Of a DNA stretch of 64,000 nucleotides, positions 55,547 to 64,000 are shown in pieces; position 1 is the first letter of the stretch; every line of letters starts with the position of its first letter. The stretch lies in NCBI RefSeq assembly GCF_000340215.1, contig NW_006921533.1, positions 5,344,371 to 5,408,370 on the forward strand. Direction: 5' to 3'. The position numbers and the translations under genes are program-made. This DNA is from Pseudocercospora fijiensis CIRAD86. Its lineage: Eukaryota; Ascomycota; Dothideomycetes; Mycosphaerellales; Mycosphaerellaceae. The notes below the pieces were generated by a model. It worked only from the letters and a program-made list of their open reading frames with translations, was not told where the DNA came from and ran no database searches.

Positions 55547-57679
55547 CTACGGCGGCCATCCGCCAGGAACACCTCCTCCGCCAGTCGTCCTGGCAGGCCC
55601 CGCTGGTGTCCACGAGTGCGTATCATAGTAGTGCGGTTGCCAAGGAGTGGCTACTGCAGTGTACTCGGTCGTTTGACTGAACACTGGTGCAGTAGCATTG
55701 CTCCTCTTCGCGCTCGCGTCGTACAGGGCCTGGATATCGGCATTCCATTGGTCCAAGTTTGGTCTCAAGACCCTTCGGTCGTAAGTCAGCATGCCGTTGA
55801 TTTCTCCTTCAACGTCCGTCGTCTGCGTCCAGACACCGCCGGCGCAGGAGTAGAGTTCGACTTGCGACAGGAGTTCGTTGAGCAAGAAGTGCCCACGATA
55901 GTTCCACGTGTCAAGAGTCAAGTCAATCTCGTAGGTGCTGTTGATGGAGTCGATGGCTCGTTGCACCTTCCAAAGATGCTCCGCCGAGACGTTGTTACCA
56001 GTGCCACCGAACTCTCCTTGGAACCCGATTCTGCTGGCATCAAAGGGAGAGCTGTTGATGCTGTACCACGGTGTGCCGCACTGGGGATTCGCATAATGAT
56101 GATTGTCGCTGAAGTCGCCTGCTCCATGATCATACCATCCAGTGACGGAGTTTACCAGACGCGTGGGATCGATCTGGCGTACGATATCGGTAAGTCCAAA
56201 TTCAGGGTAGTCTGGGGAGGTCAACTGGCCCCAGCCCTCATTGTAGATGACCCAGGCGAAGATAGAAGTGTATGAACGAAATTGTGTCACGAGTAGTTCC
56301 AGCTGTCTTTGAAACTCATCCTGCTGTGCCGAATCAGGGAGGATTGTCTCGACCGTGCAGTTGCTGAGCGTTCGGCTTTGCGATGGTCGAAGCGAAGGCA
56401 TGTCTTGCATTACAAGGATTCCAATTTCATCGCAAGCAGCGTAGAACAATGGAGACTCAACCTTGATCTGCGCAAGCTGTTAGTGTACATGACATCAAGT
56501 GCAAGAAAGAAGTGTTCCACCTACATGCTTTCTCAACATGTTGTAGCCAATCTTTTTCAGTGTCTTGATATCATAAGTCATGGCTTCATACGTTGGTGGT
56601 GTGTACAAGCCATCGGGCCAGTATCCCTGGTCGAGAGTGCCGAATGTAAAGATGGACTCCCCGTTAAGCATGATCCGCTGTACACCCTGCACATCAGCGC
56701 GGCCGATAGTCCTAAAGCCAGTGTAGCTGCTGACTTGGTCGTCTCGCAGCTTGAGTGTGACGTCGTACAGTGTTGGGCTGCTTGGACTCCAGAGTTTGGG
56801 CGAGTCGACCTTCATTGTAAATGGCGAACCAGCCCTTCCGCTCCCAGAAGTACATCCTGAGCCGCTGTTGTCTCCATTTGAAGCCACGCCCGCAGTTGAT
56901 CTTTCACAGACTTGAACTTCAACCTGCGAAGTTGCATCGTTCGCAGCTCCTACTGTGATGTTGAGGTTTCCATCGGCATCACCATTGATGTTCAAGTCGC
57001 TAATGTAATCTGTCGGCGCAGATTCAAGCCACACGCTTTGCCAAATACCACTGCAGGGTCTGTAAAAGATGTGTGATGGATTGAGGGTCTGCTTGCCTAT
57101 TGGTATAACATATGGGTCCAGATCGGTGGGGTCGTGAACAAACACCAGGAGCTCATTGGAACCGCTAGGGTTTAGGTACTGCGTTACGTCGACGGAGAAA
57201 GCAAAGTAGCCACCCCTGTTGAATGTTGCGTTCTTGCCGTTTACAAAAACTGTAGCTTCATAGTCTACCGCGTCGAAGTTCAGAAGAGTCCTTTGGCCAG
57301 TCCAGTTGGTGGGAAGCGTGAAGGTAGTTTGGTACCAGCTGTAATACACATCCACGCCCTGAATGCCAGAAAGTCCGCTTTCGAGACAGAATGGCACCAG
57401 CACCTCTCTTGACAGTGTTTGATTGACAGGTGGGTCGTTGACTGCATCCAAGCTCGAGGCATTTGAATATGTCCAGATTCCGTTGAGAGTCTGCCATTGC
57501 TCTCGCTTGAGCTTCGGTCTTGGATGTGCAGGCCACGGATTCGTGCCCACTTGGTGTGTCCAGTCTGTGTCTAAAGGTGGGGTCTGGACAGCATATGGCG
57601 TGGTTTGTCGTTTCTCGAGGGATGCTGCCGATGCCACATGTGCAAGCAGAGCACTCGAAATTAGTGTGCAGAGATGCAT
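55547..57679 (-). CDS. Secreted glycoside hydrolase family 2 enzyme
   Basis: Two exons: 57,679-56,525 and 56,467-55,547, giving 691 aa. The single 57-bp intron has a GTAGGT donor and CAG acceptor, and joins MLRKH to IKVESPLFYAACDEIG, a conserved GH2 segment. Signal peptide at about 1-19, followed by a Kex2-like LEKR at 21-24. Then a sugar-binding (jelly-roll) domain (about 55-230), an Ig-like domain, and a TIM barrel from about 345. Catalytic residues fit GH2: acid/base Glu near 462 in VIYNEGWGQ and nucleophile Glu near 537 in GFQGEFGG. Several N-glycosylation sequons. GH2 covers beta-galactosidase, beta-mannosidase, beta-glucuronidase and related activities; the substrate cannot be fixed here. 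Probably acts on plant-wall or fungal glycans outside the cell. Intact and not RIP-mutated. Confidence 0.9.
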
Positions 57680-58505
57680 CTTGCCATGCCAGAGAGAGAA
57701 GGAGCAGAGCGCGTGTCATGTAGGAATGAATGGAAGAGGAGAAGCTTCTCACTTATCATGCACCAAAGAGACATACCTTACGCCATGTGCAAGCACATAC
57801 AGGCACGCGGAGCAACGGTGGGGCTCTGCATTGCTGGATTGGAAGAGTCGAATGCGGTCGCCAAGCGAGACCGGAGTCAGGGTCGGTGTGCAGTGGAAGG
57901 TGCTGTGGTGCTGATAGCAGGAAGTATGCTGATCCATCTCCATTTCGTTTGCTTGGAACGGGGTGCGGTGCGGTGCGGTGCGGTGCGGTGCGGTGCGGTG
58001 CGTTGTGCGGTGGTGGAGGAGCACAAATGACACGGAGGATGCAGTCGACGTGCAGAATGTTGCATTTTGCCAAGCCATCTCCGCGTTTGGACTGACTTGA
58101 GTGGTACAGAGGAGTGCTGTGATGCTGCCAAGGCGTATTGATTGATTGAGGAGGCGGGAGAAGGATTCGACTACTTTCTCTTCACCACGAGTGCTGCAGC
58201 GGAGCTCATCATCAGCGGACGAGGGGGGGCAGATTGGGTGAGGTGACGTGTTGATTCAGCCTTTGGTACCTGCAGCAGCGAGAGAAAGCAAGGCCAGGCC
58301 AGGTGCAGCCATGTCGCACGCGTCTCGAGCTGTGTCACGACAACAACGACAATGGTCTGCTGAGGACGCAGTGCACGCCGATACCGTAGAAACTGGTATC
58401 CACCCCCATGGGCTTATTAGTGTTGTGTTTATATAGGTGTGTTATTGCCAGTGGGCCTATTAGCCAGGGGTGGGCTTAGTAACTAGTGAAAACCCTGTCT
58501 TACTA
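57680..58505. other. GH2 upstream region, end of gene island
   Basis: Contains the GH2 promoter, a GTGCG pentamer repeat and, at 58,400-58,490, three variants of GTGGGCYTATTAG (58,404; 58,452; 58,469) just before the RIP-type sequence starts near 58,500. Overlapping ORFs around 57,750-58,130 are created by the pentamer repeat and are not credible genes. Confidence 0.5.
57963..58002. repeat. GTGCG pentanucleotide repeat
   Basis: Eight perfect tandem units of GTGCG, about 290 bp upstream of the GH2 start. Confidence 0.95.
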
Positions 58506-58972
58506 AGTAGACCTCGAATTTAATGCTTTATATTGCTATATATGCTATTCTACGCTCTTTTAAAGGTATTATTATTATTATTATAGCGCCGTCTAATCTA
58601 TAGACTACTACGAAGAGTATAAAGCCTACTTAGTACTAAATTACTAGTTCCTCGAGTTCTAGAGTCGCTAAAGCTAGCTCTTCTAAGGCGCCTAAGAAGC
58701 TATTTATACTACGTCTTAAATAGTAGGAGATCTTCGGTTATAACCTATTAGGTAGCTCGTAGCTAGCGGTAGAAACGCTATTAAAGAGGGCGGTAGTAGA
58801 TCTCGAGGCGATCTCGAAGGAGGTAGTAGAAGGTAGCAAACTAGCGCTTCCTATAGCGATAGTAGTTAGAACAGGTCTAAAATTAAAGTTATAGGCCTAT
58901 CGATATAGCGAGGCGTAGAAGCGGCGCCTAAAGAAGGATAAGGCGCGCTATCTAGTCGCGCGAGGTAATGTC
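58506..58972. other. RIP-affected border sequence
   Basis: Shows the repeat-type mutation signature (TAG-rich, no TGG/TGA) directly outside the LTR of copy D, with a TAT/ATT microsatellite at about 58,568-58,584. A plus-strand frame with TAG at possible Trp positions can be followed, but I recognise no family. Confidence 0.45.
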
Positions 58973-59261
58973 TATTAGGGCTAAAGAGGCTATATGTAAT
59001 TAGTATATAACTAGGCTAAGTAAAGCTAGGGTCTTAGTACCTTAGGCAGGGCTTAGCGCTTAGTAATAGGCTAACTTGCCTACCTTCCTCCCTCTCCTCC
59101 TAGCTTCTTATCGAATACTACCTATACCTACTACTACCCTATCTACCTACTAATATACCCTTCTTATATAGCATTCGATCTACCCTTTAAGGGCAGTAGC
59201 TAGATAGTTCTTATTTTAAGCTTTTAGCAGTATAGCTACGAATAAGACTAATCTAACTATA
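58973..59261 (+). repeat. 5' LTR of copy D
   Basis: 289 bp, aligned over its full length with 12,694-12,982. Starts TATTAGGGCTAAAGAGG (parental TG now TA) and ends TAACTATA. Confidence 0.9.
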
Positions 59262-59282
59262 TTGCGCCCGAAGAACGGGACC
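59262..59282 (+). other. Probable tRNA primer-binding site
   Basis: TTGCGCCCGAAGAACGGGAC begins right after the LTR. An unmutated TGGCGCCCGAA start would pair with the 3' end of a tRNA-Lys-like primer. The match is by resemblance only. Confidence 0.55.
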
Positions 59283-59299
59283 TATATATACTATTCTAT

Positions 59300-60790
59300 C
59301 GAAACAACCGTACTAATTATTAAGCAAGGCCTTCTATACGGCCTATTATACTAAGTTAAGCGTACTAGACCGATATCTACTAATTCCGCTATATCCGTAT
59401 CTTAGGGGCTAATAATATATTATTAGTGTCGCCTCTTATAATAGCCGGTTTATTACGAAATAATAACCGTGCTACCGCTAGTAGCGCTAGCAATAACAAC
59501 GCTAGTAGTATAGTGCCTACTAAAGTGCCTACTAAAGCACCTACTAAAGTGCCTCCTACCGAAGAGCCTGCTATAGGACCTGCTAAAGAAGAACCTATAA
59601 TTCTAGGTAACGACCTAGAATTGCCTATCGACGACATTCTTAACAATATTGTTAACCGTCGATATAGCTAACTAGCCTTTAGCCCCTAGCTAGTAGCGAG
59701 GCTTTAAGAAGCTACCTAAAACAGGCTTACTACCTTGCGTTAAGAACAACAGCTAAAGGATAATCTTCTCGAGATTCGCTGCCTCTAGGAATCTCTAACA
59801 ACTACTACTAAGCTAATAGTAGGACCTTCTTTACTACCTATCTAAAAGAAGGATACTAAGCTTAAGGACTGTACCGTATTTAACGGCTCTAGTTGCAAGC
59901 AATATAATAATTATATACGCGATTATAAGCTTAACTAACGAAATGCACCGAGGGCTCTTCTAGACGACTATTTACTAGTTGTCTACGCTATATAGTACAT
60001 TAATAGCGACCTAAAGCGTATATAGGATAACTATTTCGACTCCCTTAATAACTAGACTGCTGTTTAGTAGCAGACCTATAAAACTATTATACTAGATACC
60101 CTTAGAAACCCTATACTAAGGCAATAATATACTTAGGACCTATATCTTCGAGCTAAATAGAAGACTAATTAATCGGCTCGCTTATTCGAGGCCTATTTAA
60201 AAACCCTTAAAGACGACCTTGTTACCTTCCGCCTAAGACTAATTCTATATAGATCTCCGAGATACGCCTAAAACTTAGATAGGAGCTTATCCTCAAATTG
60301 GACCGTTGCCGTATGTTCGAACAAGCTAATCTAATACGCATTTAATTTATAGTCGAAGTAGAAACAGCCGAACGGGCTGTTTAGCTCTAATAAAGACTAG
60401 AATCGAGGATCCGACTAACTAGTACTAACCGTAGCAACTATAGTAGCCGCGGGGAAAACCAAGGTTCCTACTATAATAACAATGCTAACAATAGAAATAG
60501 TAACGACCGTAGAAGAGGCCGTAGCCGGCGGCTATATAGAGGAGGCCGCGATAGGGGCCGTAGAAGGGGCTCGTATCCCTATAATACTAACCGCTCGACT
60601 AACAATAGCAGTAACAATAGCTATAGTAACAATCTCCTAACCGGATTAAAGTGCTTTAATTATAATAGCACTAGTTATCTACTAGGCTAATGCGACAAAC
60701 CTAAGGACTAGGCCCGAATTAACCGTACTTTCGCTAAATACCGAAAGCACCTCTTAGCGGCTAACGCTACCCCTATAGGCTAACCTTCGA
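59300..60790 (+). pseudogene. gag remnant, copy D
   Basis: An open piece at 59,426-59,671 starts MSPLIIAGLLRNNN, with a four-residue VPTK repeat (12-bp DNA unit GTGCCTACTAAA) and LGNDLELPIDDIL. After stops the frame continues through a retrotransposon-gag-type helical region (SARLFEAYLKTLKDD, 60,175-60,220) to a zinc knuckle at about 60,650-60,700: CFNY-NSTS-Y-LLG-x-C, in which the second Cys and the His have become Tyr. A frame change near 60,300 is also present. Confidence 0.82.
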
Positions 60791-60799
60791 AAAAAGAAT

Positions 60800-62810
60800 A
60801 AGCGCCGCACTAACTATTAGCCTTATACGGCGTAAGACTATCGACATTGTGCTAGCTATTATACGTACCTATCTTATATCTAGGCGCGATACTAACTATA
60901 AGGCAAAGGTTATACTAGACCCCGGAAATTCAGTTAGCGCCCTTATTAGCTATCGCCTAGCTAAGCAATTAGACCTTCGGCAATTGCCTAGGACTAACCT
61001 GCTAACCCTTGCTTGGTTTAATAACGCTCGGCACTTAACCTATAGAGCCTACTATATTCCTATAGTTCTAAAAGACGACCTCGGAAATAAACGCCTACTA
61101 AACTTTACTGCCTACGCAGTAGATATAGACAGCCTCCTATCCGACATTGTTATTAGCAACCCTATTCTTAAGTACTATGCTATAGTTATAGACTTAGGCA
61201 GTTAATAATAGCGATTTAGAATCGCTAGGAAAGAGGACATTAAACACATTAATATTAGCGAGTGCCCTAACGATATTAGGGTCCTATTTATTAGCAACCT
61301 AATACCTGCCTTAGCTAATCCGACTGCCGACCTACTCGGTAGTAATAACGACGAACCTGTGCCCCCTAATAATCCTAATTAGCTTGCTCGTATACTAGAG
61401 CCTATCCGAGAGACCTATATTAATGTGTTTGAACACTACCTAGTATTAACATTGCCTATGTTTAAGGAGACGGATTATAAGATTAATATTATAGAGGGCA
61501 AGGAGGTTCCTTTTAGCCCCCTCTACAACCTTAGTAAGCGAGAGCTTGCTATGTTGCGTAAGTACCTAGAGGAAAACCTAGCTAATAGTCGTATTCGGTA
61601 TAGTAATAGCCCTGCCGGTACACCTATCCTATTCGTACTAAAGAAGGATAGTAGCCTACGCCTATATGTCGACTATCGTAGGCTTAACGCTATTACTATT
61701 AAAGACCGCTGTCTACTTCCGCTTATTAATAAGACCCTCGATCGCCTTTCTAGTACTTACTACTATACTATATTAGACATTAAGGACGCCTATTACCGTA
61801 TCTGTATTCGCAAGGGCGATAAATAGAAGATAGCCTTCTATACCCGCTATAGCTATTTCGAGTATTTAGTTATACTATTTAGGCTAGCAAACGCCCCTAT
61901 AACATTCTAGTCCTATATTAATCGGGCCCTTTTAGGTCTATTAGACTATCTCTGTATAGTTTACTTAGATAACATTCTAGTTTATATATACTTACCTAAT
62001 ATTATAGAATACTAGGCTATAGTACGAAAGGTCCTCGACCGCCTACGGGCCTATAGCCTATATTGCAAGCCTTCTAAATGCACCTTTGCTACTAAGGAGG
62101 TGTCCTTCCTTAGCTTCCTCGTATTAACTAAGGGTATTAAGGCTAATCCTAATCGGATTAAAACTATTACTAAATAGCCTGTTCCTACGTTAATTAAGGA
62201 GCTATAGTCGTTTCTCGGCTTCGCTAACTTCTACCGTCGGTTTATTAAGGGCTATTTACGGTATATAATGCCCCTAACTAAGCTTACTAAAACTAAGGCT
62301 AACCCGACTAGAGAGTTTAAATAGACTAATAGAGTATAAGCCACTTTTAACGGCCTAAAGCAACGCTTTACTAATGTCCCCTTATTGCACTATTTCGTAC
62401 TAAGCAAGCAGATCCGAATTAAGACTAACGCTTTATAGTTCGCTATATTAGCTATTATATTACAGCAATTAGATAATAACTATTACTAGCACCTAATTGC
62501 CTTCTTTTTACGAAAGATAATCGATATAGAACGTCGATATAAGACCTACGAGCAAGAGCTCTTAGCAATCGTAGAAGCTTTTAAGTATTAGCGCTACTAT
62601 CTCGATAGTGCTTAGTACACAATTTAGGTCTATATAGACTATAACAACCTGCGTAGTATTACTAAGGTTACAAGGGTTATAGGTCGATAGGCTAGATAGG
62701 CCGTCTACCTCGCTAGGTTCGATTTTAATATATTATATCGACTAGGCGTAAGTAACCCTACCGATAGCCTATCGAGGCGGCCTAATTACGATAGCGAGAC
62801 TTAGCAATCT
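60800..62810 (+). pseudogene. Protease, RT and RNase H remnant, copy D
   Basis: Protease at 60,849-61,205 (KVILDPGNSVSALISYRLAK; tail KYYAIVIDLGS). RT from about 61,425: VPFSPLYNLSKREL, SPAGTPILFVLKKD, LRLYVDYRRLNAITIKD, LDIKDAYYRI; motif C at 61,960-61,980 reads Y-L-D-N-I-L with the second catalytic Asp changed to Asn. RNase H at about 62,390-62,810: IRIKTNAL, RRYKTYEQELLAIVEAFKY and the tail FDFNILYRLGVSNPT, SLSRRPNYDSET. TAG stops split the gene, but order and spacing are those of a complete chromovirus pol. Confidence 0.88.
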
Positions 62811-63289
62811 ATTAATTTATTATTTCTAACCCTATAGTATAAGATTGCTATAGCCCGTATTATTAATAAGCAAGCGTAGGATAAGCAGACTTCCGGACTC
62901 CGCGGCGGCAACAAATACTATAGCGGAGTTGCCGTTCTTCTAGTATACGTTAGAAAGGACGTAGATCGCTCGAGCTATAATAACTCGATTAAAGACATTG
63001 CTATCTATAGTAATAGCCTATATAGCGACAGTACTATAGAAGAGGTTGTAGTAGTTCCGGCTACTAGTGCTATTAGATATATATAATACGTACCTCGTTC
63101 GATAGTACGGGTGCTATTAAATAACCTTGCAAATAGGGATAGTTAATCGTTTATAGATAAGCTATTACGTGCTTAGTAGAGGGACGCCTTTACTATTAAC
63201 CGTATTAATAGGCTTATAAGTAGACAAACGACTCGATCTAGTAAGAGTAATTAGTCGATCGACGACAAAGGTTACTTAAGGTTTAAGGG

Positions 63290-64000
63290 CAGATACTATG
63301 TCCCCGCTAAACAATCGATTAGACAAGAGCTTTTAAAGAGGCACTATAATAGTAAGCTCGCTAGTTACTATAGCATAGAGAGGTCGCACGAGTTACTATC
63401 GCGTATATACTACTAGCTAAATAGTAAGCGGCATATAAAGGAGTATATATAGACCTATATAGTATACTAGCGAGTTAAAGTACCGAAGCACTTGCTATTC
63501 GGCGAGTTGTCTTCGCTCCCTGTTCTAAAGAAGCTATTTGCTAAGCTAATAATAGACTTTATTATAGGCCTTCTGCCTACTAAGTATAGAGGTAGCAAGG
63601 ACGTATATAATGCTATCCTTGTTATAGTAGATCGATTTACTAAAGGCGCTCGATACGTCCCGGCGCGCAAGGATTAGACTGCTATTAATATAGCTAAAGC
63701 ACTATAGAACAACATCTTCTATAGCTATTAGGGGACCCCTAAGGGGATAGTCTCCGATAGGGGCTCGACATTTACATCGTACTATTAGAGCGAATTATGC
63801 CTGCAACTAAGACTGAAGCATCGACTGTTAATAGCCTTCTATCTATAGACTAACGGTTAAATAGAGAGGCAGAATGCTACGCTATAGTAGTACCTACGTA
63901 GCTACATTAATAAGGACCCTAATAGATAGGTTAACCTCTTATAACTAGCTAAATTCGTATATAATAACTGTGTCTACTTATTAACTAAGGTTTTACTATA
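63290..64000 (+). pseudogene. Integrase remnant, copy D (cut by window end)
   Basis: HHCC-like N-terminus remnant (RQELLKRHYNSKLASYY near 63,320-63,370), catalytic core IIDFIIGLLPTKYRGSKD and AILVIVDRFTKGARYV (63,492-63,677), then GIVSDRGSTFTS near 63,745-63,780 with the second catalytic Asp, and NATL followed by two TAG codons near 63,865. The chromodomain would lie beyond the window. Confidence 0.87.

Larger units (their letters stand above)
58973..64000 (+). mobile_element. Ty3/gypsy chromovirus copy D, runs off window
   Basis: Plus-strand copy of the A-C family: 5' LTR 58,973-59,261, primer-binding-like site, gag, protease, RT, RNase H and the start of integrase, cut by the window end. 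Orientation is opposite to copies A-C on the other side of the gene island. Damage is the same: TAG/TAA at Trp/Gln codons, with TGG and TGA nearly absent. Confidence 0.92.

Noticed and set aside
57749..58131. Several overlapping ORFs around the GTGCG repeat
   Set aside because: Open only because the pentamer lacks stops; peptides are His/Pro/Thr or Gly/Ala/Val repeats.
1..64000. tRNA or rRNA genes
   Set aside because: No cloverleaf with intact A and B boxes or rRNA core sequence was noticed by eye; a covariance-model scan would be decisive.

Overview
The window looks like a chromosome piece from a filamentous ascomycete, probably a plant-associated Dothideomycete (an inference from gene types, short 46-79 bp introns and RIP-type repeat decay; I cannot name the species). 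It has two sharply different compartments. From 1 to about 43.87 kb and from about 58.5 kb to the end the DNA is repeat-derived, saturated with TA and almost without TGG, TGA, CCA and TCA. About 14.6 kb of ordinary, undamaged coding sequence lies between them.

Left repeat compartment. 1-2.25 kb is a 16-bp minisatellite. 2.7-16.5 kb holds three minus-strand copies (A, B, C) of one Ty3/gypsy chromovirus family, with a 289-bp LTR, gag with a CCHC knuckle, protease, RT, RNase H, integrase and chromodomain. 16.5-26.3 kb is a block of several long decayed reading frames, one of which is a SNF2-family ATPase/helicase. 26.3-36.3 kb is a roughly 10-kb insertion with short terminal inverted repeats. 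It sits inside a 13/14-bp minisatellite and itself contains a second gypsy family (F, 29.44-35.69 kb) and a 393-bp MITE. 36.3-43.87 kb carries more decayed genes, including one whose two introns can still be seen. The flanking blocks (16.5-26.3 and 36.3-43.9 kb) may be parts of one large multi-gene repeat; this is a hypothesis.

Gene island. In order: a nicotinate phosphoribosyltransferase fragment (-) joined to a 5'-truncated PPPDE/PUL-domain gene (+); GDA1 Golgi guanosine diphosphatase (+); MKT1-like post-transcriptional regulator with four exons (+); HET-domain protein with C-terminal membrane segments (-); mitochondrial ribosomal protein mL43 with three exons (-); MAPEG-family membrane protein with three exons (-); secreted GH2 glycosidase with two exons (-). 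They are housekeeping and accessory genes and do not form a pathway cluster.

Right repeat compartment. From 58.5 kb the RIP signature resumes. A plus-strand copy (D) of the same chromovirus starts with its 5' LTR at 58,973 and runs off the window inside integrase.

Most stop codons in the decayed frames are TAG at places where the family has Trp (TGG). That is the expected result of C-to-T change on the opposite strand at CCA, and it is the main evidence for RIP here. All domain calls are made by eye from translated sequence, without database searches.
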